Shown: in pieces, positions 16,136-26,001 of the stretch
How positions within the stretch are numbered: the stretch's first letter is position 1
Layout of the letters: every line of letters begins with the position of its first letter
Notes under the pieces: model-generated
Databases searched by the model: none
Told to the model about the DNA's origin: nothing
Seen by the model: the letters and a program-made list of their open reading frames with translations, nothing else
From: Eubacteriales bacterium
GTDB lineage: Bacteria > Bacillota > Clostridia > Lachnospirales > Lachnospiraceae
Assembly (NCBI GenBank): GCA_030524745.1
Contig: JAUNGC010000012.1
Coordinates: forward strand, 38,535 to 102,534
DNA length: 64,000 nucleotides
Direction of reading: 5' to 3'
Program-made: the position numbers and the translations under genes

Positions 16136-17032
16136 ATGACAAAACTGGGAATCAATACGGATTTTGCAGGAGAGTTTGAGAAAATCGAAGATATCAGGCG
16201 GTGTCTGGGGCAGATCGCAAACGCCGGTTTTTCCCATATGCACTGGTGTTTTGAGTGGGACGGCGATTACCTGTATGCGGTGTCCGAAATGCAGCAGATC
16301 AGGGAATGGATGGAAGAGTATGGCCTGAAGGCGAAGTCTCTGCATGCCAGCAAAGGCAGCCGCCGAAAGGAGGTCTGCAGGATTGCGTCGCATTACCGGA
16401 AAGACTATACTTCTGCGATAGAGTATAACAGAATCGCGGGCGTGGAACTGATTAAAAACCGGATAGAACTGGCAAATGTGCTGCGGGCCACGGAAATTGT
16501 GCTGCATATGTATCTGCCTTACCTTGATTTTGCGAAGTTCCCGGATGCGAAAGAGACTTTTTACGGGCAGGTTTACCGTTCGCTGGATGAACTTTGCGAT
16601 TTTTGCAGGGAGAAAAATGTCCGCATTTGTATCGAAAATCTTTTTGAAGCGCCGGGAGAATTGCAGATCGAACAATTTGACAGGCTTTTTTTGCGTTATC
16701 CCGCAGATTTTCTGGGATTGTGTCTGGATACCGGACATGCAAATCTTGTCGGCGGAGACGCTTTTTTAGCGGAACTGACCGGGCGGTTTCAGAGCAGGCT
16801 GTATTCCATTCATATGCACGACAACAATGGATGGGGCGTAGAGCATGGCTGCAACGATGCTCATATGCTGCCGGGCGAGGGAAGCATTGACTGGCCTGCG
16901 CTGATGAAAAGACTGCGCGGTTCGGCCTATGAAGCGCCCTGGGTGCTGGAAGTCAACAAGCCTGCGGACGAGGATGCGGAAAGCTTTTTGAGACGGGCGC
17001 ATCAGGCGGGAGAGTGGATGGCCGGTTTGTGA
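16136..17032 (+). CDS. TIM-barrel sugar phosphate isomerase/epimerase
   Basis: 298 residues of the AP-endonuclease-2/xylose-isomerase-like barrel family. Candidate metal ligands are the Glu in RICIENLFE, the Asp-His in [11 protein letters not shown], the His in [10 protein letters not shown] and the Glu in WVLEVNKP. Such enzymes isomerise or epimerise sugars or cyclitols with a divalent metal. The start ATG at 16136 has no strong ribosome-binding site. It lies 57 nt after the CbiG-like gene and 19 nt before the nucleoside phosphorylase, suggesting co-transcription. The substrate cannot be told from sequence. Confidence 0.8.
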   Translation: MTKLGINTDFAGEFEKIEDIRRCLGQIANAGFSHMHWCFEWDGDYLYAVSEMQQIREWMEEYGLKAKSLHASKGSRRKEVCRIASHYRKDYTSAIEYNRIAGVELIKNRIELANVLRATEIVLHMYLPYLDFAKFPDAKETFYGQVYRSLDELCDFCREKNVRICIENLFEAPGELQIEQFDRLFLRYPADFLGLCLDTGHANLVGGDAFLAELTGRFQSRLYSIHMHDNNGWGVEHGCNDAHMLPGEGSIDWPALMKRLRGSAYEAPWVLEVNKPADEDAESFLRRAHQAGEWMAGL

Positions 17033-17051
17033 CGGCAGAAACGAGGCAAAA

Positions 17052-17819
17052 ATGAAATATGCAGAAGAAGGAATGCAGTACCATTTGCAGATTCGCAATG
17101 GAGAAGTGGGGAAGTATGTGATCCTGCCCGGAGATCCGAAACGATGTGAAAAGATCGCGCGGTATTTTGACGATCCGGTTCTGGTTGCCGACAGCAGGGA
17201 ATTTATCACTTATAACGGTTATCTGGAAGGGGTAAAGGTCAGCGTGACCTCCACCGGAATCGGCGGCCCTTCCGCGGCCATCGCAATGGAAGAACTGGTG
17301 AAGGCGGGCGCGCATACCTTTATCCGGGTGGGAACCTGCGGCGGCATGGATACCGAAGTCAAAAGCGGGGATTTAGTCATTGCCACCGGCGCGATCCGTG
17401 CGGAAGGAACCAGCAGGGAATATGCCCCCATCGAGTTTCCGGCGGTGGCAGATCCTGATCTGGTGATCGCGCTGCGGAATGCGGCACAGAAACTGGGTGC
17501 GCCCTGTCATGTGGGAATCGTGCAGTGCAAAGATTCCTTTTACGGGCAGCACGAACCGGAGATTATGCCGGTGGATTACGATTTAAAACAGAAATGGAGC
17601 GCCTGGATGCGGCTTGGCTGCAAAGCTTCCGAAATGGAATCGGCCGCGCTGTTCGTGGTGGCCAGTTATCTTCGCGTGCGTTGCGGCAGCGTTTTTCTGG
17701 CGGTTGCCAATCAGGAGAGGGAAAAGGCCGGTCTTTTTAATCCCGTGGTCCACGATACGGACCTGGCAATCCGCACAGGCGTGGAAGCGCTCAAAGAGCT
17801 GATCCGAAAGGAAAAATAA
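17052..17819 (+). CDS. udp: Uridine phosphorylase-type nucleoside phosphorylase
   Basis: 255 residues. It belongs to the PNP/UDP phosphorylase family: [14 protein letters not shown] near residue 22, the family motif [16 protein letters not shown], the phosphate-site FIRVGTCGG and the ribose-binding [10 protein letters not shown]. The enzyme cleaves uridine (or a related nucleoside) with phosphate to base and ribose-1-phosphate. GAGG precedes the start. It ends four bases before addB. Substrate preference (uridine versus purine) is inferred from overall similarity to Udp. Confidence 0.85.
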   Translation: MKYAEEGMQYHLQIRNGEVGKYVILPGDPKRCEKIARYFDDPVLVADSREFITYNGYLEGVKVSVTSTGIGGPSAAIAMEELVKAGAHTFIRVGTCGGMDTEVKSGDLVIATGAIRAEGTSREYAPIEFPAVADPDLVIALRNAAQKLGAPCHVGIVQCKDSFYGQHEPEIMPVDYDLKQKWSAWMRLGCKASEMESAALFVVASYLRVRCGSVFLAVANQEREKAGLFNPVVHDTDLAIRTGVEALKELIRKEK

Positions 17820-17823
17820 AAAG

Positions 17824-20800
17824 ATGTCTCTGCGTTTTATCATCGGTGCGTCCGGCGCCGGAAAAAGCACTTATATTTATCGGGAAATCATAGAGCGGTC
17901 CATAAAAGAGCCGTCCGGGAAATATTTTATCATTGTGCCGGATCAGTTCACGATGCAGACGCAGATGGATCTGGTGACGATGCATGAAAAAAAGGGCATT
18001 ATGAACATCGACGTCTTAAGTTTCGGACGTCTGACGCACCGGATCTTTGAAGAACTGGGCGGCGCAGAGCGGCCTATGCTGGACGATACGGGAAAGAGCC
18101 TCATCATCCGCAAGGTGGCGGCAGGATTGAAAGAGGAAATGCCCCTGATCGGCGGAAACTTAAGCAAAACCGGCTATGTGCATGAGGTGAAGTCCGCCCT
18201 GTCGGAATTCATGCAGTATGGCGTAGGCCTTGCGGAACTGGAAGAACTGGCCGATTTTTCCCAAAAACGCGGACAGCTTTATCAGAAGCTGAAGGATCTG
18301 CAGGTGATTTACGGCGGCTTTCTGGATTATATCCATGACAAATTCCTGACGGTGGAGGAATCTTTGGAGGTCCTTTCTTCGATTTTGCCCAAATCTGCCC
18401 TGATGAAAGACAGCGTGATCGTATTCGACGGATTTACCGGATTTACGCCGGTTCAGAATAAGGTGATCGAAAGGCTGCTGGGCCTTGCAAAAGAAGTGAT
18501 CGTGACGATCACGGCGGACGGGAGAGCCTTTCCGGAAGGAAAAGCAGAAAATCCAAAACGCCCGGTCAACGAACAGGATCTGTTCGCCATGAGCTCCAAA
18601 ATGATTTTTTCCCTCTGTAAACTGGCCGAAGAAGCGCAGACGCAGCGGGGAGAGGACGTTGTTCTGGCGCCGAAGCGGATACCCCGTTTTGCAAAATCGT
18701 CCGCACTGGCGCATCTGGAACGGTATTTATTCCGCTATCCGGCGAAGGCGTTTGACGGTGAGACGAAACAGCTGCGGATTCTGGAAGCATCCACCCAGCG
18801 GGAGGAAGTGCGGCAGATCTGTATTGCGATCCGCCGTCTGGTGCGCGAGGAAGGTTATTGCTACCGGGACATCGCCGTGATCTGTGGGGATTTCAACGCT
18901 TATGCAAGCTGCATGGAGCAGGAATTTTCGGCATATGACATTCCGGTTTATATGGACCGGACACGGGGAATCGTGCTGAATCCCTTCATTGAATATATCA
19001 AGAGCGCGCTGCAGGTGCGGGTGCAGAATTACAGCTATGAGGCGGTTTTTCACTATTTGAGAAGCGGCTTGGCGGATTTTGTGCCGGAGGATGTGGACAG
19101 GCTGGAGGTGTATGTCCGCTCGCTGGGTATCCGGGGAAGGAAAAAGTGGGAGACCATGTTCGTCTACCGCTTGGAGGATATGACGGATCCGGTAAAAGAA
19201 CTGGAAGAGCTCAACGCTCTGCGGGAAAAGCTGGTGGCCCAGATGGAACCGCTGTACGGCAATTACAAAAAGACGGAGGAATTTGCCGCTGGGCTTTACC
19301 GCTTTATCGCCGAAAATCAGGTGCAGCAAAAACTCAAGCGATTTGAAGAGAACTTTGAGGCGACAAACGACCCGGTGCGCGCCCGGGAGTATGCGCAGAT
19401 TTACCGGCTGGTCATGGATCTTCTGGATCAGATCGTCAGCCTGATCGGAGAGGAAGCGTCAAAGCCGGAAGAGTTTGCCAAAATACTGGAAGCGGGTTTT
19501 GAAGAAATCCAGGTCGGCACGATTCCCCAGAATGTGGACCGGGTCGTGGTGGGAGATATGGAGCGCACCCGCTTAAAGCAGGTGAAGGCCCTGTTTTTTG
19601 CGGGGGTGAACGACAGCTATATTCCCAAAAACGCGGGAAAAGGCGGCATCATTTCCGATCTGGACCGGGAATTTTTATCCGGTTCGGGGAAAGAACTTGC
19701 GCCAACGCCCAGACAGCAGATGTACATTCAGAAATTTTATCTGTATTTGAATATGACCAAGCCCTCCGAAGGGCTTGTGCTTTCCTATGCCCGCATGAGC
19801 GCGGAAGGCAAGGCGATGCGTCAAAGCTTTCTGATCGGCCAGATGCAGCGGCTGTTTCCTGCGCTTTTTGTGGAACAGCCGGAAAAGGAGCCGGTTCTTT
19901 CCCAAATGCAGTCCTTAAAGGACGGGCGGGAATATCTGGTATCCTCTCTGCGCAGCTATGCGGATACGACGCTGCCGAAAGAAGAAGAACGGACGTTTTT
20001 TACCCTGTATCATCTGTATCACAGGGACGATGTGTACAGGGTGTGGTCGGGAAAGCTGACGGACACCGCATTTTTCCGTTATCGGGAGTCGTCTCTGGGA
20101 CGGGCGGTGGCGCTGGCTTTGTACGGGCAGACGCTGCAGGGGAGCGTGAGCCGCTTAGAGCAGTACGCGGCGTGCGCTTACGCTCATTTTCTGCGCTACG
20201 GACTGAAACTGAAGGAGCAGGGAGAGTTCAGCTTTGAAGCGGTAGACCTGGGAAATATTTTTCACGGCGTGCTGGAAATTTTTGCGGAAAAGCTGAAGGA
20301 AAATCATTATACTTGGTTTGACTTTCCAAAGGAAGAGGGGGAGCGGCTGATCGAAGAAGCGGTGGACGCTTACGCCGTGACCTATCACAATACGGTGCTT
20401 TTTGACAGCGCCCGCAACGCCTATATGATTACGCGGATCAAGCGGATTTTAAAGCGCACCGTGGAGACGATGCAGTATCAGTTAAAGAAGGGCAGCTTTG
20501 TGCCGGAGCAGTTTGAAGTATCTTTTTCGGTACTGGAGGAACTGGACAGCGTCAACATCGCGCTGTCGGAACATGAAAAAATGCGGCTTCGGGGCAGGAT
20601 CGACCGGATGGATGTGAAAGAGGATGAAAAGCACGTTTATGTGAAGGTCATGGATTATAAGTCGGGAAGTAAGGATTTTTCCCTGGCGGCCCTGTATTAT
20701 GGGCTGCAGTTGCAGCTGGTGGTATATCTGAACGCGGCCATGGAGATTGCGGCAAAAAAACATCCGGACAAGGAGATCGTGCCCGCCGCTATGTTGTATT

Positions 20801-21282
20801 ACCGGGTGCAGGACCCGGTGATCGAAGCTGTGTCTGAGGAAGCGGGGCCGGAAGAAATCAACCGGCAGATTTTAAAGGCGCTGCGCACTACGGGCGTGGT
20901 GAATGCGTCGGAAAATGTGGTGCAGGGGCTGGATGCCGCGTTTACGGACCGGTCCGACGTGGTGCCCGTGGAGCGTAAAAAAGACGGCAGCTACAGCGCC
21001 CGCGCCAGCGTCATGACAGAAGAGGATTTTAAAACGGTTTCCGACTATGTCAATCAGAAGATCCGGCAGTCCGGAAGACAGATTTTAGACGGAAGGATCG
21101 CGCTGGATCCTTATACGCAGGGCAATCAGAGCGCCTGTGATTTTTGCGCCTACAAAAAGGTCTGCGGATTTGATAAAAAGATCGACGGTTTTGCTTTGCG
21201 GGAACTGGAAAATCTGCCGGATGACGAAGCGATTTCGCGCATCAGAGAGGAGGTAGCCCATGGCGATGAAGTTCACACCTGA
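17824..21282 (+). CDS. addB: ATP-dependent helicase/deoxyribonuclease subunit AddB
   Basis: 1152 residues, the usual AddB size. It has a Walker A near the N-terminus (GASGAGKST, 8-16) and a C-terminal RecB-type nuclease with D944 and K946 in VMDYKSG. Four cysteines, C784, C1105, C1108 and C1114, have the spacing of the AddB 4Fe-4S staple. With AddA it resects double-strand breaks and recognises Chi-like sites for RecA-dependent repair. AAAGGA lies about 12 nt upstream. The 3' end overlaps addA by 23 nt, so the subunits are translationally coupled. Confidence 0.97.
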   Translation: MSLRFIIGASGAGKSTYIYREIIERSIKEPSGKYFIIVPDQFTMQTQMDLVTMHEKKGIMNIDVLSFGRLTHRIFEELGGAERPMLDDTGKSLIIRKVAAGLKEEMPLIGGNLSKTGYVHEVKSALSEFMQYGVGLAELEELADFSQKRGQLYQKLKDLQVIYGGFLDYIHDKFLTVEESLEVLSSILPKSALMKDSVIVFDGFTGFTPVQNKVIERLLGLAKEVIVTITADGRAFPEGKAENPKRPVNEQDLFAMSSKMIFSLCKLAEEAQTQRGEDVVLAPKRIPRFAKSSALAHLERYLFRYPAKAFDGETKQLRILEASTQREEVRQICIAIRRLVREEGYCYRDIAVICGDFNAYASCMEQEFSAYDIPVYMDRTRGIVLNPFIEYIKSALQVRVQNYSYEAVFHYLRSGLADFVPEDVDRLEVYVRSLGIRGRKKWETMFVYRLEDMTDPVKELEELNALREKLVAQMEPLYGNYKKTEEFAAGLYRFIAENQVQQKLKRFEENFEATNDPVRAREYAQIYRLVMDLLDQIVSLIGEEASKPEEFAKILEAGFEEIQVGTIPQNVDRVVVGDMERTRLKQVKALFFAGVNDSYIPKNAGKGGIISDLDREFLSGSGKELAPTPRQQMYIQKFYLYLNMTKPSEGLVLSYARMSAEGKAMRQSFLIGQMQRLFPALFVEQPEKEPVLSQMQSLKDGREYLVSSLRSYADTTLPKEEERTFFTLYHLYHRDDVYRVWSGKLTDTAFFRYRESSLGRAVALALYGQTLQGSVSRLEQYAACAYAHFLRYGLKLKEQGEFSFEAVDLGNIFHGVLEIFAEKLKENHYTWFDFPKEEGERLIEEAVDAYAVTYHNTVLFDSARNAYMITRIKRILKRTVETMQYQLKKGSFVPEQFEVSFSVLEELDSVNIALSEHEKMRLRGRIDRMDVKEDEKHVYVKVMDYKSGSKDFSLAALYYGLQLQLVVYLNAAMEIAAKKHPDKEIVPAAMLYYRVQDPVIEAVSEEAGPEEINRQILKALRTTGVVNASENVVQGLDAAFTDRSDVVPVERKKDGSYSARASVMTEEDFKTVSDYVNQKIRQSGRQILDGRIALDPYTQGNQSACDFCAYKKVCGFDKKIDGFALRELENLPDDEAISRIREEVAHGDEVHT

Positions 21283-24200
21283 CCAGCAGCGGGTTATCGA
21301 TCTGAGAAACTGCAATATTCTGGTATCGGCTGCAGCCGGCTCCGGCAAAACCGCGGTGCTGGTGGAACGGATTACCGAATTGGTGAGCGCCCCCGAAAAC
21401 CGGACGGATATCGACAAATTGCTGGTGGTGACCTTTACCAACGCCGCGGCTGCTCAGATGCGGGAAAGGCTGGCAAAGGCGCTGTCTGAAAGGGCGGAAC
21501 TGGACCCGGAAAACCAGCATTTGCAGCGGCAGCTCACCTTGATTCACAATGCCCAGATTACAACGATAGACAGTTTTTGTATGTATCTGATCCGGAATCA
21601 TTTCAACGACATCGGGCTGGATCCGGATTTTCGGACGGCGGATGAAGGGGAAATGAAGCTTTTATTCCAGGATGTTTTAAAACAGCTTCTGGAAGAAAAA
21701 TTCGAGCAGAAAGACCCGGATTTTTTACATTGCGTGGAATGCTTTGTGCCCGGCGGCAGGGAGAGCAGGCTGGAAGAACTGATTTTGCAGATTCATGCGT
21801 TTTCCATGAGTTATCCCTGGCCGAAGGAGTGGCTGAACCGCCATCGGGCGGATTATGATATCGCTTCCGTGGAAGAACTGGAACAGACGGAATGGTTTGA
21901 AGGCATGAAAGAGACGGTAGCGGGGGTGCTTTGCGAGTGCGGGCAGCAGTTAAGGAAGACGCTGCAGCTGTGCGCACAGCCTGACGGCCCTTACATGTAT
22001 GCGGCGGCGCTGGAAGCGGATCTGGAACTGACAGAGCAGCTTGAAAAGGCCGCCGGACAGGCACAGGACGGCTGGGCGGAGACGCTTTATGCCCGGCTTT
22101 CGGCGCTTTCCTTCCCGAAGCTGGGCGTAAAAAAGGACCCGTCTGTTTCAGCAGAGAAGCGGGAGCAGGCGAAGAAGGAGCGGGAGCGGGTCAAAACCAT
22201 GCTCACAGCGCTGAAAGAGAAGTATTTTTACGCCCCGCCTCAAAAGTGGGTGGAAGAAATGCAGAAAGCCGCGCCTGCGCTGCACGCGCTGGTGGATCTG
22301 GCGCTTTTGTTTCAGGAAAAGCTGGCGGAAAAGAAGCGGGAAAAAAATCTCCTGGACTTTTCGGATATGGAACATATGGCGCTGCAGATTTTGCTGAACT
22401 TCGATGAGGACGGCAATCCGGTTCCGTCAAAGACGGCGCTGGAATACAGGGAGCAGTTTGGGGAAATTCTGATCGACGAATATCAGGACTCCAATCTGGT
22501 ACAGGAACTTTTGTTACAGAGCATTTCCGGCGAGGATGACAAAAAGTTCAACCGCTTTATGGTGGGGGATGTGAAGCAGAGCATTTACAAATTCCGGCTG
22601 GCGCGTCCGGAACTTTTCATGGAAAAATTTGACTGCTATGAGAAGGAGGACGGCGATTGCGTCCGGGTGGATTTGAAGCAGAACTTCAGAAGCCGCCGGG
22701 AAGTGACGGACTGCGTCAACGATGTCTTCTTACAGGTGATGCATAAGGGTCTGGGCGGCGTGGAATATGACAGCGACGCCGCGCTCTATCCCGCGGCTGA
22801 ATTCCCGCAGCAGGAGAAAGCTGGCGAAGAAATGAGAACGTCCGGGGAAGCCGCCGGAGAAGCGCCGCAGCCAGAGAACGCGGATGTGTCCCCTTACGAG
22901 CCGGAATTTCTGATTGCTTTAGAGGACGGCAGGGAGAGCGGCAAAGAACTGGAAGCGCGCATGATCGCGGACCGGATCCGCAGTCTGGTGGGAACGCTGC
23001 AGGTCCGGGACCCTGAAACGAAAGAAATGCGGCCTGCTTCTTATCGGGATATCGTCATTTTGCTGCGCACCACTTCCGGATGGGACGAAACCTTTAAAAA
23101 AATTCTGGAGGAAGCCGGGATTCCTGTCCATGTGACTTCCCGGACCGGCTATTTCGCGGCCACCGAGGTGCAGAATGTGTTGAATTTCCTGCGGGTTTTA
23201 AACAATCCGCTGCAGGACATTCCGCTGTTTGGCGTGCTGCATTCCGGCATCGGAGATTTTTCGGATGAGGAAATCGCGGCGCTTCGGGCCATGGATGAAA
23301 ACGGAAAAAGAAAGCTCTACGACTGCATGAAGCTGGCGGCGCAGAAAGAAGAGAATGCGGAAACAGAGGAGAATGCGCAAACAGAGGTGAAAGCGCAGAA
23401 AGAGGAGAAGGCGCCGGGCGCAAAGTGCCGGGTCTTTCTGGATTTTTTGCAGCGCTTCCGGGAATATGCGGTATATCTGCCGATCCATGATCTGATCGGA
23501 CGTTTCCTGGAGGAAACGGGATATTTGTATACAGTGAGCGCGCTGCCGGGAGGCGGCCAGCGCAGGGCCAATGTGGAAATGCTTCTGGCAAGGGCGGAAA
23601 GCTTTGAAAAAACCAGCTATTCCGGCCTGTTCCATTTCATCCGCTATATCGAGCAGATGGAAAAGTATGATGTGGACTATGGGGAAAGCGGCACAATGGA
23701 TGAAAACGCGGACGTGGTGCGCATTATGAGCATTCATAAAAGCAAGGGGCTGGAGTTTCCGATCTGCTTTGTGTCGGGGCTTTCCAAGCGGTTTAACCGT
23801 CAGGATACGGTGCAGCCTGTTATCATGGACATGGATATGGGGCTGGCGCTGGATTGTGTGGACCCTGTGGCCCGCACGAAGCGGACGACGCTGAAAAAGA
23901 ATGTGTTGGCCCGCAAGCTTTTAGCCGACAGTATGGGAGAGGAACTGCGGGTGCTGTATGTGGCGATGACGAGAGCGGAGGAAAAACTCATCCTGACCGC
24001 GTCCTGCAAGACGGAAAAAGCACCGGAGCAGGAAAAATTACCGGACAGTGCAGAACTGCCGGCGGTGTCCCCCGTCCGTCTGATGGAGGCGTCCTGCTTT
24101 TATGATATCCTGCTTCCGGCCTGGCAGACGGCAAAAAGACAGGTGCGCTGTGTGGGAGTAGAGGATTTTGCGGCACAGGAACTGACGCAGCTTGCCGCAC

Positions 24201-24985
24201 AGGGAAATTTAAGACAGCGTCTGGAAGTTTCCGATCCGGCAGAATATCTGGATACGGACGCCTGCCGCGCCCTGCTGGGACGCATCCAAAGCAGCTATGC
24301 CCATGAAAATCTGGCGGAACTGTTTGTGAAGACGACGGTTTCGGAACTGAAAAAGGCAGGCATGCAGGAGACGGAGGAAAACAGCGCGCATCTGTTTGAG
24401 GAAGAGGAGATCATTCCCTATCTGCCCCGGTTCGTGCAAAAAGAAGAGGGAAACGTGACCGGTACGACGAGAGGCAGCGCCTATCACCGTCTGCTGGAAC
24501 TGTTTCCGATTGAAAAGAAGGAAAACACCGCAGACTGGACGGCGGAAGAAGTCCGGGATATCATTGCCAAAAAAAGAGAGAGTAAAGAACTGACGGAAGA
24601 ATATGCCGCGGTGATCAACCCGCACAAAATTGCAGTATTTTTGCGTTCTGCGCTGGCAGGGCGCATGCGGCGGGCGCAGCTTGGCGGGAGGTTAAGACGA
24701 GAGCAGCCCTTTGTGCTGGGAATACCGGCCAGTCAGTTAAAACCATCGCTGCCAAAGGAGGAGACGGTGCTGATTCAGGGAATTATTGACGTTTTCTTTG
24801 AGGAGGACGGCGCTCTGGTGGTGGCGGATTACAAGACGGACGCCGTGAAAGAGGCGCAGGAACTGGTGCGCCGCTATCAGGTGCAGTTGGATTATTATGC
24901 GCAGGCGCTGGAAAGGCTGACAGGGAAGGATGTGAAGGAAAAGATCATCTATTCCTTTGCGCTGGAGCAGGAAATTGTGTTGTAA
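21260..24985 (+). CDS. addA: ATP-dependent helicase/nuclease subunit AddA
   Basis: 1241 residues. UvrD-like SF1 helicase: Walker A AAAGSGKT (24-31), motif LVVTFTNAAAAQM, motif II LIDEYQDSN (D406, E407) and motif V-like IMSIHKSKGLEFP. It ends with a RecB-family nuclease (D1190, K1192 in VADYKTD). The region around residues 690-715 has a repetitive Glu/Lys/Ala/Thr linker (EENAETEENAQTEVKAQKEE) of low complexity. The start overlaps the end of addB and GAGGAGG lies just upstream. The stop codon is followed immediately by the long hairpin at 24986. Confidence 0.97.
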   Translation: MAMKFTPDQQRVIDLRNCNILVSAAAGSGKTAVLVERITELVSAPENRTDIDKLLVVTFTNAAAAQMRERLAKALSERAELDPENQHLQRQLTLIHNAQITTIDSFCMYLIRNHFNDIGLDPDFRTADEGEMKLLFQDVLKQLLEEKFEQKDPDFLHCVECFVPGGRESRLEELILQIHAFSMSYPWPKEWLNRHRADYDIASVEELEQTEWFEGMKETVAGVLCECGQQLRKTLQLCAQPDGPYMYAAALEADLELTEQLEKAAGQAQDGWAETLYARLSALSFPKLGVKKDPSVSAEKREQAKKERERVKTMLTALKEKYFYAPPQKWVEEMQKAAPALHALVDLALLFQEKLAEKKREKNLLDFSDMEHMALQILLNFDEDGNPVPSKTALEYREQFGEILIDEYQDSNLVQELLLQSISGEDDKKFNRFMVGDVKQSIYKFRLARPELFMEKFDCYEKEDGDCVRVDLKQNFRSRREVTDCVNDVFLQVMHKGLGGVEYDSDAALYPAAEFPQQEKAGEEMRTSGEAAGEAPQPENADVSPYEPEFLIALEDGRESGKELEARMIADRIRSLVGTLQVRDPETKEMRPASYRDIVILLRTTSGWDETFKKILEEAGIPVHVTSRTGYFAATEVQNVLNFLRVLNNPLQDIPLFGVLHSGIGDFSDEEIAALRAMDENGKRKLYDCMKLAAQKEENAETEENAQTEVKAQKEEKAPGAKCRVFLDFLQRFREYAVYLPIHDLIGRFLEETGYLYTVSALPGGGQRRANVEMLLARAESFEKTSYSGLFHFIRYIEQMEKYDVDYGESGTMDENADVVRIMSIHKSKGLEFPICFVSGLSKRFNRQDTVQPVIMDMDMGLALDCVDPVARTKRTTLKKNVLARKLLADSMGEELRVLYVAMTRAEEKLILTASCKTEKAPEQEKLPDSAELPAVSPVRLMEASCFYDILLPAWQTAKRQVRCVGVEDFAAQELTQLAAQGNLRQRLEVSDPAEYLDTDACRALLGRIQSSYAHENLAELFVKTTVSELKKAGMQETEENSAHLFEEEEIIPYLPRFVQKEEGNVTGTTRGSAYHRLLELFPIEKKENTADWTAEEVRDIIAKKRESKELTEEYAAVINPHKIAVFLRSALAGRMRRAQLGGRLRREQPFVLGIPASQLKPSLPKEETVLIQGIIDVFFEEDGALVVADYKTDAVKEAQELVRRYQVQLDYYAQALERLTGKDVKEKIIYSFALEQEIVL

Positions 24986-25100
24986 GCGCGGACCTGTCCG
25001 GCACCCTTTCGGCGGGGATACTGTTCCTTCCCTGTCCCGTCGGCGGCGGGACAGGGAAGGAACGGTATCCCCGCCGAAAGGGTGCCGGACAGGTCTGCGC
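24986..25100 (+). repeat. 56-bp-stem perfect hairpin directly after addA
   Basis: The two arms (24986-25041 and 25045-25100) pair over their whole length with a three-base loop. The only imperfections, three in number, are G-U pairs in the plus-strand RNA and would be C-A mismatches in a minus-strand RNA. No T run follows, so it is not a standard intrinsic terminator. It begins at the base after the addA stop codon. The rest of the stretch to 25206 shows no gene. Confidence 0.9.
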
Positions 25101-25206
25101 CAGGGGAGGTTGTGGATGCCTGCCGGGAAAAGGAAAGGGTTGGCAGCTTGACCGGAAATGGGAGAATGGAGGAAAGCAATATAGGAACTTTTTTAGAATA
25201 GAAAAT

Positions 25207-25643
25207 ATGTCTTCTGCTTCTATTTTCAAAGGCATGTTATTAAACTTCCATCATTATCAGGTCATTCATCAAAAGTACACGAATATAAATGGCAGATGGA
25301 AAATTACAAATGTACATGAATTGCGGGAGTGGAATGCTGAAAAAAGAATATGGATTACAAAATATCTTTGCGAGCAGATCGCGCGCGGCGGTTCGCTTGT
25401 TGGAGCATATTTCTGCTTTTTGTAGATGATGAATGGAAGAGAAAAGGTGTGGGAAAGGCATTATTTGAAGCGATATGTAAATGTGCATTCGTGAATGGCG
25501 CTGATAAACTTTTCATTTCTGCGATTCCATCTGTTGAAACAATTGCATTTTATTTCAGCATGGGTTGTACAGATGCTGAAGAAATTATTACAGATTATAT
25601 TGATACGGAAAATGATAGATATCTTGAGTACAGACTAAGATGA
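25207..25643 (+). pseudogene. Broken GNAT-family N-acetyltransferase gene
   Basis: Two frames carry consecutive parts of one GNAT protein. 25207-25425 encodes the N-terminal part (FHHYQVIHQKYTNINGRW, then IARGGSLVGAY). The second frame, to 25643, encodes the acetyl-CoA motif A (VDDEWKRKGVGKALFE) and the C-terminal SAIPSVETIAFYFSMGC. The strands that should link GGSLVGAY and VDDEWK, about 30 residues, are missing, so a deletion and frameshift have removed them. No ribosome-binding site precedes 25207. The broken gene sits between two inverted-repeat elements. Confidence 0.75.
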
Positions 25644-25658
25644 ATCATTTTTTAATCG

Positions 25659-25731
25659 TAACAGCTTAGACGGCAATGACAGTTCGTTGCGGCTGCCCGC
25701 GCCTCAACGAATTGTCATTGCCGTCTGAACT
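25659..25731. repeat. Inverted repeat with ~30-bp arms
   Basis: The arm around CAGACGGCAATGACA recurs inverted (TGTCATTGCCGTCT) across a ~14-nt GC-rich loop, with a few G-U or single mismatches. There is no T run. It follows the GNAT remnant by about 16 nt. The remainder of 25732-26001 has no gene I can support. Confidence 0.75.
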
Positions 25732-26001
25732 GCTACTTTTAATCATTCCTGCGCATTTCAAAACAGTTGAAAAGGGATTGTATCCGGAAAACTTTCGTGG
25801 TAAGATAATGGCAGGCATAAATTTTCGAAGAATCCAGGTCACAGACCGTCTTATAATGGCAATAGAAAGCGCTTATATCGTGTTTTCGGTTGTATCTATC
25901 ATTCACTTCAGAAACTCTATGCTTAAAATTCACTTTTATCAGGCAGGAGTTGCTGAGAAAAAGCGGCTTCCTGCTCACAATTGCAGAAAGGAGCGCTTTT
26001 T

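Noticed and set aside
22801-23430. Repetitive Glu/Ala/Lys codons in addA as a possible insertion or CRISPR-like array
   Set aside because: The frame is preserved and the repeats are short and irregular; they fit low-complexity linkers within AddA.
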